NCBI RefSeq assembly: GCF_002321025.1
Contig: NZ_DCLL01000061.1
Span: forward strand, 69,860-105,713
DNA: 35,854 nt
Source: Acinetobacter lwoffii
Lineage (GTDB): Bacteria > Pseudomonadota > Gammaproteobacteria > Pseudomonadales > Moraxellaceae
Direction: 5' to 3'
Shown: piece by piece, positions 22,962 through 31,172 of the stretch
How the letters are laid out: each line of letters begins with the position of its first letter
Numbering within the stretch: position 1 is the first letter of the stretch
Notes under the pieces: model-generated
Database searches by the model: none
The model's input: the letters and a program-made list of their open reading frames with translations, nothing else
What the model was told of the DNA's origin: nothing
Position numbers and translations under genes: made by a program

Positions 22962-23114
22962 GTTTTCAATTCCTTGCATTTTGCTGGGTTTTAACAATAA
23001 GTGGCTTTATTGTAATAGATAATCGGGCAGAAATGGGCATCGTGTATAAATAACAATACAGAATAAAGCCTGAAAATATATGAATAAAGCCGCTGATCAT
23101 AACCGTCAGTTGAA

Positions 23115-23873
23115 TTAAATCGGATTGTTTAATTCGAAATAATCATACTCAATATTAAACTGTTCTGAAATAGCCTTGGCCAGGCGTTGCACACCGTATT
23201 TTTCAGTCGCATGATGGCCACAGGCATAATAATGCACATTCAGTTCCTGAGCTTCATAAAAGGTGCGTTCGCTTACTTCACCTGAAATATAGGCATCACA
23301 GTTCTGTAGTGCCGCTTTTTGAATATAATCCTGCGCACCGCCGGTACAGAAACCGACTTTATGGATTTGAGTTTTGTTTGCGGGTAGATGAATCGCATCA
23401 AAGCCCAGCTTTTCTGAAACATAATTTTTAAAATCTTCCGGAGTCATCGGCTGTTTTAAATAGCCAATATTGCCAATCGGACGTTTTTCACTCGGATCAA
23501 GCTGTTCGATATTTTCGAGTTCCAATAAATCCGCAATGGCGGCATTATTTCCCAAAGTCGGATGACTGTCTAAAGGCAGATGATAGCCAACCAGTGAGAT
23601 ATCATTTTGAATCAGGGTTTTAATACGTTTACCACGCATGCCGGTAATTGGATAGGCTTCTCCTTTCCAGAAATAACCATGATGAACCAGCAATAAATCA
23701 GCGCCTTGCTCAATTGAAGCTTCAATTGCACTTTGGGAGGCGGTCACGGCACAGAGGATTTTATTCACCTCGGATTTGCCTTCAATCTGCAAGCCATTCG
23801 GTGCATAGTCCTTAAATTCACATGCTGCCAAAGTCTGGTCACACCATTGAATAATATCGTTTAAATTCGCCAT
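23115..23873 (-). CDS. Nif3-like dinuclear metal centre protein (YbgI family)
   Basis: 252 residues. Family metal-binding positions are visible in LLVHHGYFWKGE (about 60-71), GYHLPLDSHPTLGNN (about 96-110) and the C-terminal ACGHHATEKYGV. These proteins form hexameric toroids with two metal ions per subunit. They are often annotated as GTP cyclohydrolase I type 2 homologues, but the true reaction is unsettled. The ATG has AGGAA four bases upstream. It is divergent from the HtrA-type protease gene, a neighbourhood also seen in other gammaproteobacteria. Confidence 0.9.
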   Translation of the reverse strand: MANLNDIIQWCDQTLAACEFKDYAPNGLQIEGKSEVNKILCAVTASQSAIEASIEQGADLLLVHHGYFWKGEAYPITGMRGKRIKTLIQNDISLVGYHLPLDSHPTLGNNAAIADLLELENIEQLDPSEKRPIGNIGYLKQPMTPEDFKNYVSEKLGFDAIHLPANKTQIHKVGFCTGGAQDYIQKAALQNCDAYISGEVSERTFYEAQELNVHYYACGHHATEKYGVQRLAKAISEQFNIEYDYFELNNPI

Positions 23874-24043
23874 AAAATTCCTGTAAGTTTAAAAACTTGC
23901 CCATATTTATCTATAGCTTTAATTGTAACTAAAGCTGCACAAATCTCTGTGGAATTTTTTGTGTTTAGTTATGTATTTAGCATTACAATAGGACACAAAT
24001 TACTTAGTCATCAACGAATTAAAATATTTTAGAGGATAGCAAC

Positions 24044-25225
24044 GTGCGCCGCACCTTTACATGGTTACCCTGGGTGTTACTGATTTTAGTCATTATCGGT
24101 TTTTTGGGGTGGCAACAACTACAAAAACCAAAGGCACCAGTTGCGCCAGATGGCGTCAAAATGCCTGCTGAAAAAGTAGAGCCGTTGATTGATACGTCGC
24201 GCTCAGGAGGCGTGGTATCCTATAGTGCTGCTGTAAAAGTGGCAGCACCCGCTGTCGTGAATATTTTTACTACCCAAAAAGTCAAGCAACAGGCGCATCC
24301 TTTACTGACCGATCCAGTATTTCGTGAATTCTTTGGCGATCAGTTACCTGACCAGTATGGACAAAGCCCGAATGAGAACAGTTTAGGTTCGGGTGTAATT
24401 GTACGTCCAGACGGTTATATCCTGACCAATAACCACGTGATTGCACAGGCCGATCAGATTGTAGTGGCTTTGCAGGATGGTCGTCGTGCTGAAGCCAAGG
24501 TGGTCGGAACTGATCCGGATACCGATCTGGCTGTGATCAAGATTGAACTGACGCAATTGCCAGTTTTGCCATTTAAACTCAGTGGTAATGAAGTCGGTGA
24601 TGTGGTTCTGGCCATTGGTAATCCTTTTGGTGTTGGGCAAACCGTGACGCAGGGGATTATCTCGGCAACGGGCCGTTCAGACTTGGGCATTAATACCTAT
24701 GAAGACTTTGTGCAGACCGATGCTGCGATTAATCCAGGTAACTCGGGCGGTGCACTGATTGATGTCGCCGGTAATTTAATTGGTGTGAATACTGCAATTT
24801 TCTCGCAGTCTGGTGGTTCGCTAGGGATTGGTTTTGCCATTCCAGCCAAAATCTGTCAGCAAGTAATGAATGCGATTCTGAAAGATGGCCGTGTCGTTCG
24901 TGGCTGGTTAGGTATCAGCTTATTACCTGCAGAACGTGATGATGTCCTGCAACCCAAAGAAAAAGGTGTGACGGTCGCAGAAGTGCTACCGGATGGACCT
25001 GCTGCCAAGGCTGGAATCCAGCGTGGCGATAAGATTATGAAAGTAAATGAGGAAGAGATTAGTTCTGCCTCACATCTGATTAATTTTGTGGCCTTGCAAA
25101 AGCCAAACAGTACCATTCAGATTGAAATTGAGCGGGCAGGGAAAACCATGATGCTAGAAGTTGTTGTGACTGAACGTAAGGCACAAGACAGTGCTTCACA
25201 ATATATTCCTCTGCCAGGCCAATAA
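24044..25225 (+). CDS. Periplasmic S1C serine protease of the DegS/AlgW type
   Basis: 393 residues starting at GTG, with AGAGGA seven bases upstream. An N-terminal membrane anchor (about 8-23) is followed by a trypsin-like domain with the triad His131 (TNNHVI), Asp161 (DTDLAVIKI) and Ser234 (NPGNSGGAL). One PDZ domain (about 285-370) is next. One anchor plus one PDZ fits DegS/AlgW rather than DegP (two PDZ domains). DegS/AlgW cleave the anti-sigma factor RseA/MucA to start the envelope stress response. Whether this protein does that is inferred, and degS or algW would be the natural name. A terminator follows. Confidence 0.92.
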   Translation: MRRTFTWLPWVLLILVIIGFLGWQQLQKPKAPVAPDGVKMPAEKVEPLIDTSRSGGVVSYSAAVKVAAPAVVNIFTTQKVKQQAHPLLTDPVFREFFGDQLPDQYGQSPNENSLGSGVIVRPDGYILTNNHVIAQADQIVVALQDGRRAEAKVVGTDPDTDLAVIKIELTQLPVLPFKLSGNEVGDVVLAIGNPFGVGQTVTQGIISATGRSDLGINTYEDFVQTDAAINPGNSGGALIDVAGNLIGVNTAIFSQSGGSLGIGFAIPAKICQQVMNAILKDGRVVRGWLGISLLPAERDDVLQPKEKGVTVAEVLPDGPAAKAGIQRGDKIMKVNEEEISSASHLINFVALQKPNSTIQIEIERAGKTMMLEVVVTERKAQDSASQYIPLPGQ

Positions 25226-25233
25226 GTTTGATT

Positions 25234-25267
25234 AAAAAAATCCCTCATCATGAGGGATTTTTTTTAT
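25234..25267 (+). terminator. Rho-independent terminator of the HtrA-type protease gene
   Basis: Stem AATCCCTCA / TGAGGGATT with a 3-base loop, flanked by A and T runs. Confidence 0.9.
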
Positions 25268-25361
25268 GCTTTATTTCAGCCTGTTCTGATACAAAAGTGA
25301 AATATTAAGCGCTTTATAAATCATTTAGCTTAGTGAAATAAGATTAAAAGAGAAAATAAAA

Positions 25362-25619
25362 ATGACTTTTATGACGGCAGATCAGGCCAAAATTTTATCC
25401 AATGTTGCTAACTTGGATATTGAAATGTACAAGCCACGTCTGGCGCAACTGATTGAAGATAATGCTCGGCAAGGCAATACAGCGGTACTGACAGTTTTTC
25501 CCAAACATCTGCCTTTGGAAGATATCCGTGCCTTGTCTGCCGAGTTAACAGATCTGGGCTATAACGTGCGCTTTGAAGTACAGGAATTTTATTACAGCTT
25601 TAATGTGTACTGGCTATAA
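25362..25619 (+). CDS. Small protein of unknown function
   Basis: 85 residues, soluble, no signal peptide. The first half is helical. The second half (TAVLTVFPKHLPLEDIRALSAELTDLGYNVRFEVQEFYYSFNVYWL) looks like a beta-alpha-beta unit ending in an aromatic strand. I do not recognise the family. ATG codons at 25362 and 25371 are both possible; ribosome-binding signals are weak. It lies 80 bases before rutD, and no terminator with a clear T run separates them, so it may be co-transcribed with rutD. Confidence 0.65.
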   Translation: MTFMTADQAKILSNVANLDIEMYKPRLAQLIEDNARQGNTAVLTVFPKHLPLEDIRALSAELTDLGYNVRFEVQEFYYSFNVYWL

Positions 25620-25673
25620 TTTTAACAATTGTTCAAAAGCAGTTCTGTTCAGGCATGTATTTTGCTGCACTCA

Positions 25674-25694
25674 TCTCATAGCGAAACTATGAGA
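25674..25694 (+). promoter_or_regulatory. Hairpin covering the rutD ribosome-binding site
   Basis: Perfect 8-bp stem TCTCATAG / CTATGAGA with a 5-base loop, ending six bases before the rutD ATG. The only purine-rich ribosome-binding candidate (GAGA) lies in the 3' arm, so the structure could limit translation. There is no T run, so it is not a good terminator. Confidence 0.5.
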
Positions 25695-25699
25695 ATTTT

Positions 25700-26491
25700 A
25701 TGTCTTTATTTATTTATCCTGCAGCACGGGCCGATGCGCCTTATATAGTGCTTTCTTCTGGTTTAGGTGGACATGCAAGTTTCTGGAATCCACAAATTGA
25801 GGTTTTGCAGCAAGATTTTCATGTGGTGACCTATGATCAGGAAGGTTGTCATTCGGATTCTGAACTCTTGCCAACGCCTTATTCCGTAGATCATATGGCC
25901 CGGCAGATCCTGGATTTATTGATCAATAAGGATATTCGTGAGTTTCATTTTATGGGACATGCATTGGGTGGGCATATTGGCATGCAGCTTGCGACTTATC
26001 AGACTGATAAAGCGTTTAAGTTACTCAGCCTGACCATGTTGAATGCCTGGGGGGAACTGGATGTGCATACCCAAAAATGTTTTCAGGCAAGGACTTCTTT
26101 ATTGCTGAATAGCGGGACTGAGGCCTATGTGCGCGCCCAAGCTTTATTTCTATATCCACCACACTGGATCTCGACACATCTTGACCCGTTAACCGAAGCA
26201 GAAAATAAACAGCTACTGGACTTTCCGCCAATTCAAAATGTCTTAGCTCGTATACAGGCAGTGCAGGCTTTTAAGCTAGAGGAGGCACATCAGCAGGCGC
26301 TCAAAGATGTTCTTGTACATCTGATTGCCAATCAAGATGATTTTCTGGTGCCTTATCAACGCTCGCAACAACTTCAGCAATTATTGCCGCATAGTCAGCT
26401 CAGTCTGTTTGCAACAGGAGCGCATGCTTCTACAGTGACTGAAACCGCCCAGATCAACCAAAGCATGCTGCAATTTTTAAAATCAGCCTGA
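25700..26491 (+). CDS. rutD: RutD, aminoacrylate-processing alpha/beta hydrolase
   Basis: 263 residues with the alpha/beta-hydrolase fold. The nucleophile elbow reads GHALGG, with Ala88 in place of the usual Ser. E. coli RutD also has GHALG, so this is a family trait, not a defect. Other RutD-like segments are LSSGLGGHASFWNPQ, YDQEGC, HTQKCFQARTSLL and ALFLYPPHW. In uracil breakdown RutD is proposed to speed conversion of aminoacrylate to malonic semialdehyde. The gene is upstream of, and outside, the sigma-54 transcript that starts before rutA. It has its own terminator, unlike E. coli, where rutD is inside rutABCDEFG. Confidence 0.87.
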   Translation: MSLFIYPAARADAPYIVLSSGLGGHASFWNPQIEVLQQDFHVVTYDQEGCHSDSELLPTPYSVDHMARQILDLLINKDIREFHFMGHALGGHIGMQLATYQTDKAFKLLSLTMLNAWGELDVHTQKCFQARTSLLLNSGTEAYVRAQALFLYPPHWISTHLDPLTEAENKQLLDFPPIQNVLARIQAVQAFKLEEAHQQALKDVLVHLIANQDDFLVPYQRSQQLQQLLPHSQLSLFATGAHASTVTETAQINQSMLQFLKSA

Positions 26492-26520
26492 TATTTTCAG
26501 CAAATCACTTTGTTTGCTCA

Positions 26521-26550
26521 AGCCAGAACTTGTTTCTGGCTTTTTATTTT
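26521..26550 (+). terminator. Rho-independent terminator of rutD
   Basis: Stem AGCCAGAA / TTCTGGCT with a 5-base loop and TTTTTATTTTTT. It separates rutD from the rutA promoter. Confidence 0.85.
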
Positions 26551-26622
26551 TTCTAATGAATCATTTTTATGGTTTTTACTCAAAATCTGATTCTTCCTAA
26601 AAGCGATGATGATCAATTTTAA

Positions 26623-26639
26623 TGCACCTGAATGAAACA
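26623..26639 (+). promoter_or_regulatory. Possible NtrC site upstream of rutA (one good half)
   Basis: TGCACC, an exact NtrC half-site, with a poor second half (AAACA after seven bases). The centre is about 132 bases before the predicted sigma-54 start, much like site 2 at glnA. Confidence 0.35.
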
Positions 26640-26736
26640 CGATGAGCAAAATTGATTCAGGGGTGGAAATCATTATTTTACTAAAAATTCAAAAATATAA
26701 ATATTAAGTATTTGAAAATAAATAACTAAAATAAAT

Positions 26737-26752
26737 TGGCACGCGCTTTGCA
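26737..26752 (+). promoter_or_regulatory. Sigma-54 promoter of the rutABCFG operon
   Basis: TGGCAC, five bases, TTGCA: an exact match to the -24/-12 consensus. The predicted start is near 26763, leaving a leader of about 65 bases. Confidence 0.88.
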
Positions 26753-26828
26753 ATATTTTAAACATAAATAAAAAACCTGAATTGGCAACAGGATTTTGAA
26801 TATTGGTTAAAAATAATGAGGTGTGAAA

Positions 26829-27935
26829 ATGAAAATAGGTGTCTTTTGTCCAATTGGAAACAACGGCTGGTTACTCTCTGAAAATGCACCACAATATATG
26901 CCGACTTTTGAGTTAAACAAACAAATCGTGCAGCGCGCTGAACACTATGGTTTCGATTTCGCACTTTCCATGATCAAGTTGCGTGGCTTTGGTGGCAAGA
27001 CCGAATTCTGGGAACATAACCTGGAAACTTTCACCCTGATGGCGGGTCTCGCAGCGGTGACCAGCAAAATTCAAATTTATGCAACAGCTGCAACTCTAGT
27101 CATGCCACCGGCAATTGTGGCACGTATGGCATCTACCATTGATTCTATTTCCAATGGTCGTTTCGGTTTGAATGTTGTGACGGGCTGGCAGCCACCTGAA
27201 TATACCCAGATGGGCATGTGGCCAGGCAATGAGTATTTTGGCAAACGCTATGAATATTTGTCTGAATATGTACAAATTTTGCGTGAACTCTGGGTAACCG
27301 GAAAATCCGACTTTAAAGGTGAGCATTTCCAGATGGAAGACTGCCGTGTGAGTCCACGCCCACAAACGGATATGAAAATTATCTGTGCTGGTCAGTCGGA
27401 TGCCGGTCTGGAGTTTTCTGCGCAATATGCTGACTACAACTTCGTGTTTGGTAAAGGACTGAATACACCGACCGCTTATGCAGAAATTAATGACCGCTTA
27501 AAAGAAAAAACCGATGTCACCGGCCGTGAAGTACAAACTTATGTCCTATTTATGCTGATTGCGGCAGAAACTGACGAAGAAGCTCAAGCGAAATGGCAGC
27601 ATTATAACGATGGTGCCGACATGGAAGCGATTAACTGGTTGATGAATCAGGGCGGGAAAGACACGACTTCCGGTGCAGATACCAATATCCGTCAAATGGC
27701 GTCTAGTGTATCTCCAGTGAATATCAATATGGGAACCTTGGTCGGTTCTTATGAAAATGTGGCACGAATGTTAGATGAAATTGGCGAGATCAAGGGCACT
27801 GAAGGTGTACTGCTGACTTTTGATGATTTCGTTCAGGGTGTAGAAGATTTCGGTCAGAAAATCCAGCCATTGATGAAATGTCGTGACCATATTGTGATTG
27901 AGGGTGAAGCACCTGTACTGGAGAAAAGCGCATGA
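26829..27935 (+). CDS. rutA: Pyrimidine monooxygenase RutA
   Basis: 368 residues from the ATG at 26829; GAGGTG just upstream is the ribosome-binding site, so the overlapping GTG at 26823 is unlikely to be the start. A flavin-dependent luciferase-fold enzyme that opens the uracil ring with FMNH2 and oxygen. It is closely similar to E. coli RutA over its whole length (PIGNNGWL, FALSMIKLRGFGGKTEFW, YATAATL, SGRF-like NGRFGLNVVTGWQ, CAGQSDAG). Reduced flavin should come from RutF encoded three genes downstream. First gene of the sigma-54 operon; its stop overlaps the rutB start (ATGA). Confidence 0.96.
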   Translation: MKIGVFCPIGNNGWLLSENAPQYMPTFELNKQIVQRAEHYGFDFALSMIKLRGFGGKTEFWEHNLETFTLMAGLAAVTSKIQIYATAATLVMPPAIVARMASTIDSISNGRFGLNVVTGWQPPEYTQMGMWPGNEYFGKRYEYLSEYVQILRELWVTGKSDFKGEHFQMEDCRVSPRPQTDMKIICAGQSDAGLEFSAQYADYNFVFGKGLNTPTAYAEINDRLKEKTDVTGREVQTYVLFMLIAAETDEEAQAKWQHYNDGADMEAINWLMNQGGKDTTSGADTNIRQMASSVSPVNINMGTLVGSYENVARMLDEIGEIKGTEGVLLTFDDFVQGVEDFGQKIQPLMKCRDHIVIEGEAPVLEKSA

Positions 27936-28693
27936 GTGAATTAGTGGTAAGGGCCGGTTTTACTGAAAAACTCGGTACCGGAAAATCGCTTAAAGCTGAG
28001 CCTGAAGCAATCTGCCTTGCACCTGAACAGACTGCCCTGATTGTGATCGACATGCAGAATGCCTATACCTCGCAGGGTGGCTATCTGGATCTGGCTGGTT
28101 TTGATATCTCAAAAACCAAACCCGTGGTCGAAAATATAAAAAAAGCAGTCGATGCTGCGCATGCGGCCAGTATTCAGGTCATCTATTTTAAAAATGGCTG
28201 GGATGCAGAATATAAGGAAGCGGGTGGTACGGATTCTCCGAATTTCCATAAATCCAATGCCTTAAAGACTATGCGTAAACAGCCTGAATTACAGGGGAAA
28301 TTACTGGCCAAGGGCGGTTGGGATTTTGAATTGATTGATGAATTAAAGCCATTGCCACAAGATCTGGTCATTGAAAAACCTCGCTATAGCGGTTTCTTTA
28401 ATACTGCACTGGACAGCATGTTGCGTGTGCGTGGTATTCGCAATCTGGTGTTTGTGGGAATTGCCACCAATGTTTGTGTGGAATCGACCTTACGTGATGG
28501 TTTTTTTCTGGAATATTTTGGTGTGGCACTTGCAGATGCATGCCATCAGGCCGGGCCAGTCGAAGCCCATGAAGCCAGTCTGTATAACATCAAGACCTTC
28601 TTTGGCTGGGTATCCGATACCGCAAATTTTGTCGAAACCTTTCAAAAAGAAAGTGAATCACTTAAAGAAACTAAATTGGCTGAAAGTGCCTAA
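27932..28693 (+). CDS. rutB: Ureidoacrylate amidohydrolase RutB
   Basis: 253 residues, isochorismatase-like hydrolase fold. The catalytic triad is visible: Asp40 (VIDMQNAY), Lys149 (IEKPRYSGFF) and Cys182 (IATNVCVESTLRDG). It releases carbamate (then ammonia and CO2) from ureidoacrylate, giving aminoacrylate. The overlap with rutA through ATGA suggests translational coupling. The C-terminal end is Glu/Lys/Ser-rich and slightly longer than in E. coli. Confidence 0.95.
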   Translation: MSELVVRAGFTEKLGTGKSLKAEPEAICLAPEQTALIVIDMQNAYTSQGGYLDLAGFDISKTKPVVENIKKAVDAAHAASIQVIYFKNGWDAEYKEAGGTDSPNFHKSNALKTMRKQPELQGKLLAKGGWDFELIDELKPLPQDLVIEKPRYSGFFNTALDSMLRVRGIRNLVFVGIATNVCVESTLRDGFFLEYFGVALADACHQAGPVEAHEASLYNIKTFFGWVSDTANFVETFQKESESLKETKLAESA

Positions 28694-28726
28694 AAAATTA
28701 AAGATCAGGATTAAGGAAAAAACAGT

Positions 28727-29107
28727 ATGCCTAAAGAAGTCATTATTCCAGCAGGAACTTCAAAACCGTTAGCGCCGTTTGTACCGGCAACCAAGGCAGA
28801 CAATATTGTCTATGTGTCAGGCACATTGGCCTTTGATGAAAATAATAACATCGTGCATGTCGGCGATGCAGCAGCACAGACTCGTCATATTCTGGAAACC
28901 ATCAAGCGCGTCATTGAAGAAGCCGGTGGCAGCATGGACGATGTGACTTTCAATCATGTATTTGTCAAAGATTGGGCAGATTATGCAGCGATTAATGCCG
29001 TTTATGCAGAGTATTTCCCGGGAGATAAACCGGCACGATATTGCGTACAGACGGGTTTGGTCAAACCTCATGCGCTGGTCGAAATCGCCTCGATTGCCCA
29101 TGTATAA
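28727..29107 (+). CDS. rutC: RutC, RidA/YjgF-family aminoacrylate deaminase
   Basis: 126 residues, the RidA/YER057c/UK114 fold, which forms trimers. The active-site Arg104 (PARYCVQTGL) and Glu119 (HALVEIASIA) are present. In the rut pathway it acts on aminoacrylate or its peracid form. The ribosome-binding site AAGGAA is eight bases from the ATG. It lies 33 bases after rutB in the operon. A stable hairpin follows before rutF. Confidence 0.93.
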   Translation: MPKEVIIPAGTSKPLAPFVPATKADNIVYVSGTLAFDENNNIVHVGDAAAQTRHILETIKRVIEEAGGSMDDVTFNHVFVKDWADYAAINAVYAEYFPGDKPARYCVQTGLVKPHALVEIASIAHV

Positions 29108-29140
29108 GTCGAACCACCTGATTCAATCTCATCTATATCA

Positions 29141-29182
29141 GCCCTAAGTCTGTCACTGAAAACTGACTTGGGGCGGGGGGAA
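29141..29182 (+). promoter_or_regulatory. Hairpin in front of the rutF ribosome-binding site
   Basis: A 10-bp stem GCCCTAAGTC / GACTTGGGGC (one wobble) with a 14-base loop. It is followed at once by GGGGGG-AA, the rutF ribosome-binding site. There is no T run. It may stabilise the upstream mRNA end or tune RutF output. Confidence 0.45.
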
Positions 29183-29186
29183 CAGC

Positions 29187-29768
29187 ATGAATGCCAAATT
29201 GTCTAAAATCATCACGGAAGCGGTTGCAGAAAACAGTGCATTAAATAAGGTTTTAAAGACTGAAACCGCAACTGAAGTATTTACCCAGATCGATCAGCAG
29301 ATTTTCCGTCAGGGCATGTCTAATCTGGGCGCTGCGGTGAATGTGATTACCACACAAGGTGCGGCGGGAATGGCAGGATTTACAGCATCAGCGGTCTGTA
29401 GTGTGACAGATACGCCACCGACCTTGCTGGTCTGCCTGAACCGTTCATCCTCAGTTTATGAGACTTTCAAAAATAATCAGGTGTTGTGTGTGAATACCCT
29501 AGCCTCACATCAGCAGCATCTATCCAATCTGTTTGGTGGAAAAACACCGATGGCAGAGCGTTTCAGTCAGGGGGACTGGAAAACCTTGGTGACCCAGTCA
29601 CCTGTACTTGAGGATGCCTTGGTCAGTTTCGACTGCGAGGTGGTCCAATATTTATCTGTAGGCAGTCATGACGTGCTGATCTGTGAAGTGAAAGCCATGT
29701 GCCAGCGTCAAGGCAATGCGTTGATGTACTTTAACCGTTCTTACTGTGAGCCACACAAAATGTGCTAA
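29187..29768 (+). CDS. rutF: Flavin reductase RutF
   Basis: 193 residues. From about residue 37 it follows E. coli RutF closely (MSNLGAAVNVITTQG, AGFTASAVCSVTDTPPTLLVCLNRSSSV, LSNLFGGKTPM, VSFDCEV, FNRSYC). It reduces FMN with NADH to supply RutA. About 30 extra N-terminal residues (a predicted helix) precede the flavin reductase domain. The ATG at 29187 has a very strong G-rich ribosome-binding site, so the extension appears real. The genes for RutD and RutE, which separate rutC and rutF in E. coli, are absent here. Confidence 0.92.
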   Translation: MNAKLSKIITEAVAENSALNKVLKTETATEVFTQIDQQIFRQGMSNLGAAVNVITTQGAAGMAGFTASAVCSVTDTPPTLLVCLNRSSSVYETFKNNQVLCVNTLASHQQHLSNLFGGKTPMAERFSQGDWKTLVTQSPVLEDALVSFDCEVVQYLSVGSHDVLICEVKAMCQRQGNALMYFNRSYCEPHKMC

Positions 29769-29801
29769 ATCAATTCAGTCCTAATCAAGGAGGGGAAGCC
29801 C

Positions 29802-31157
29802 ATGCAAGAAAAAGAAACGTGGTTTCCAAAATTTAAGCCTTATCAAGGCAATATCGATACAACGCCAGTTCAAACAGATGAATATCTGCCGGCTGGGAAA
29901 AGTATTATTCTCGGGTTACAGCATGTGTTTGCGATGTTTGGGGCAACCGTGCTGGCACCGCTTTTAATGGGGTTTGATCCCAATCTCACGATTTTTATTA
30001 CCGGGATTGGTACCATTTTATTTTTCCTGATTACTGGCGGTCGGTTGCCAAGTTATCTGGGATCCAGTTTTGCCTTTATTGGCGCCGTGGTGGCGGTCAC
30101 AGGCTACTCTGGGGCGGGGGCAAATGCAAATATCGGGCTGGCACTTGGGGGAACCATTGCCTGCGGTATCGTTTATGCCTTGATTGGGTTGCTGGTCATG
30201 AAAACCGGTACTGCATGGATTGAAAAGCTGATGCCACCGGTAGTCACGGGCGTCATCGTGATGATTATCGGCTTGAATCTGGCACCTGTCGCGATCAAAA
30301 GTGTTTCAGCCAACCAGTTTGATTCCTGGATGGCATTGGTCACCATTATCTGTATCAGTGTGATTGCCGTGTTTACCCGTGGGATGGTGCGCCGTTTACT
30401 GCTGTTATTGGGCTTATTATCTTCCTACCTGATTTATTTCCTCTTCACCAATGTGATGGGCTTTGGGCCTGCGATTGATTTCAGTAAAGTCAGTGAAGCG
30501 GCATGGTTTGGTCTGCCAAATTTCCAGAGTCCAGTCTTTGAAATGAATGCGATGTTGATGATTGCACCGGTGGCCATTATTCTGGTTGCGGAAAATCTGG
30601 GACACTTTAAAGCGGTATCTGCAATGACTGGTAAAAATCTGTCGCCGTATATGGGACGCGGTTTCTTTGCAGATGGTGTCTGTACTTCACTCTCTGCTTC
30701 TGTCGGCGGTACCGGGATGACCACTTATGCTGAAAATATCGGCGTGATGGCAGTGACCAAAGTGTATGCAACCACCGTGTTTATCTTTGCCGGGATATTC
30801 GCTATCTTGCTCGGACTTTCACCGAAATTTGGGGCGGTGATCAGTACGATTCCTGTAGCCTTGCTTGGCGGTGCCTCGATTGTCGTATTTGGTCTGATTA
30901 CTGTGGCTGGTGCGAAAATCTGGGTGGATAACCGTGTTGATTTTACCAAGAACAGTACGCTGATTATTGGTGCAGTCTGTCTGATCATGGGCACAGGGAA
31001 CTATAGCTTGCAGATCGGTGGTTTTGATCTGGGCGGTATTGGTACTGCAACTTTAGCTGCGATCTTACTCAATCTGTTCCTGAACCGTGGTGAAGATAAA
31101 GAATCGCCTGTATCTGCATCGACCGCAACAGAAGTTGAGGTTAAGCCAGTCGCTTAA
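29802..31157 (+). CDS. rutG: Uracil/pyrimidine permease RutG (NCS2 family)
   Basis: 451 residues with about 12 to 14 membrane segments, nucleobase-cation symporter-2 family. The family segment AENLGHFKAVSAMTGKN, with the substrate-site Glu, and GVCTSLSASVGGTGMTTYAENIGVMAVTKV are present. The N-terminal LQHVFAMFGATVLAPLLMGFDP is typical of UraA/RutG. Position after rutF matches E. coli, so RutG is preferred over UraA. AGGAGGGG precedes the ATG. The next gene starts 15 bases after its stop. Confidence 0.93.
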   Translation: MQEKETWFPKFKPYQGNIDTTPVQTDEYLPAGKSIILGLQHVFAMFGATVLAPLLMGFDPNLTIFITGIGTILFFLITGGRLPSYLGSSFAFIGAVVAVTGYSGAGANANIGLALGGTIACGIVYALIGLLVMKTGTAWIEKLMPPVVTGVIVMIIGLNLAPVAIKSVSANQFDSWMALVTIICISVIAVFTRGMVRRLLLLLGLLSSYLIYFLFTNVMGFGPAIDFSKVSEAAWFGLPNFQSPVFEMNAMLMIAPVAIILVAENLGHFKAVSAMTGKNLSPYMGRGFFADGVCTSLSASVGGTGMTTYAENIGVMAVTKVYATTVFIFAGIFAILLGLSPKFGAVISTIPVALLGGASIVVFGLITVAGAKIWVDNRVDFTKNSTLIIGAVCLIMGTGNYSLQIGGFDLGGIGTATLAAILLNLFLNRGEDKESPVSASTATEVEVKPVA

Positions 31158-31172
31158 TATGAGGAGTATTTT

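Noticed and set aside
25700..26491. Missing nucleophile serine in RutD as a sign of inactivation
   Set aside because: E. coli RutD also has GHALG at this place, so Ala is normal for the family.
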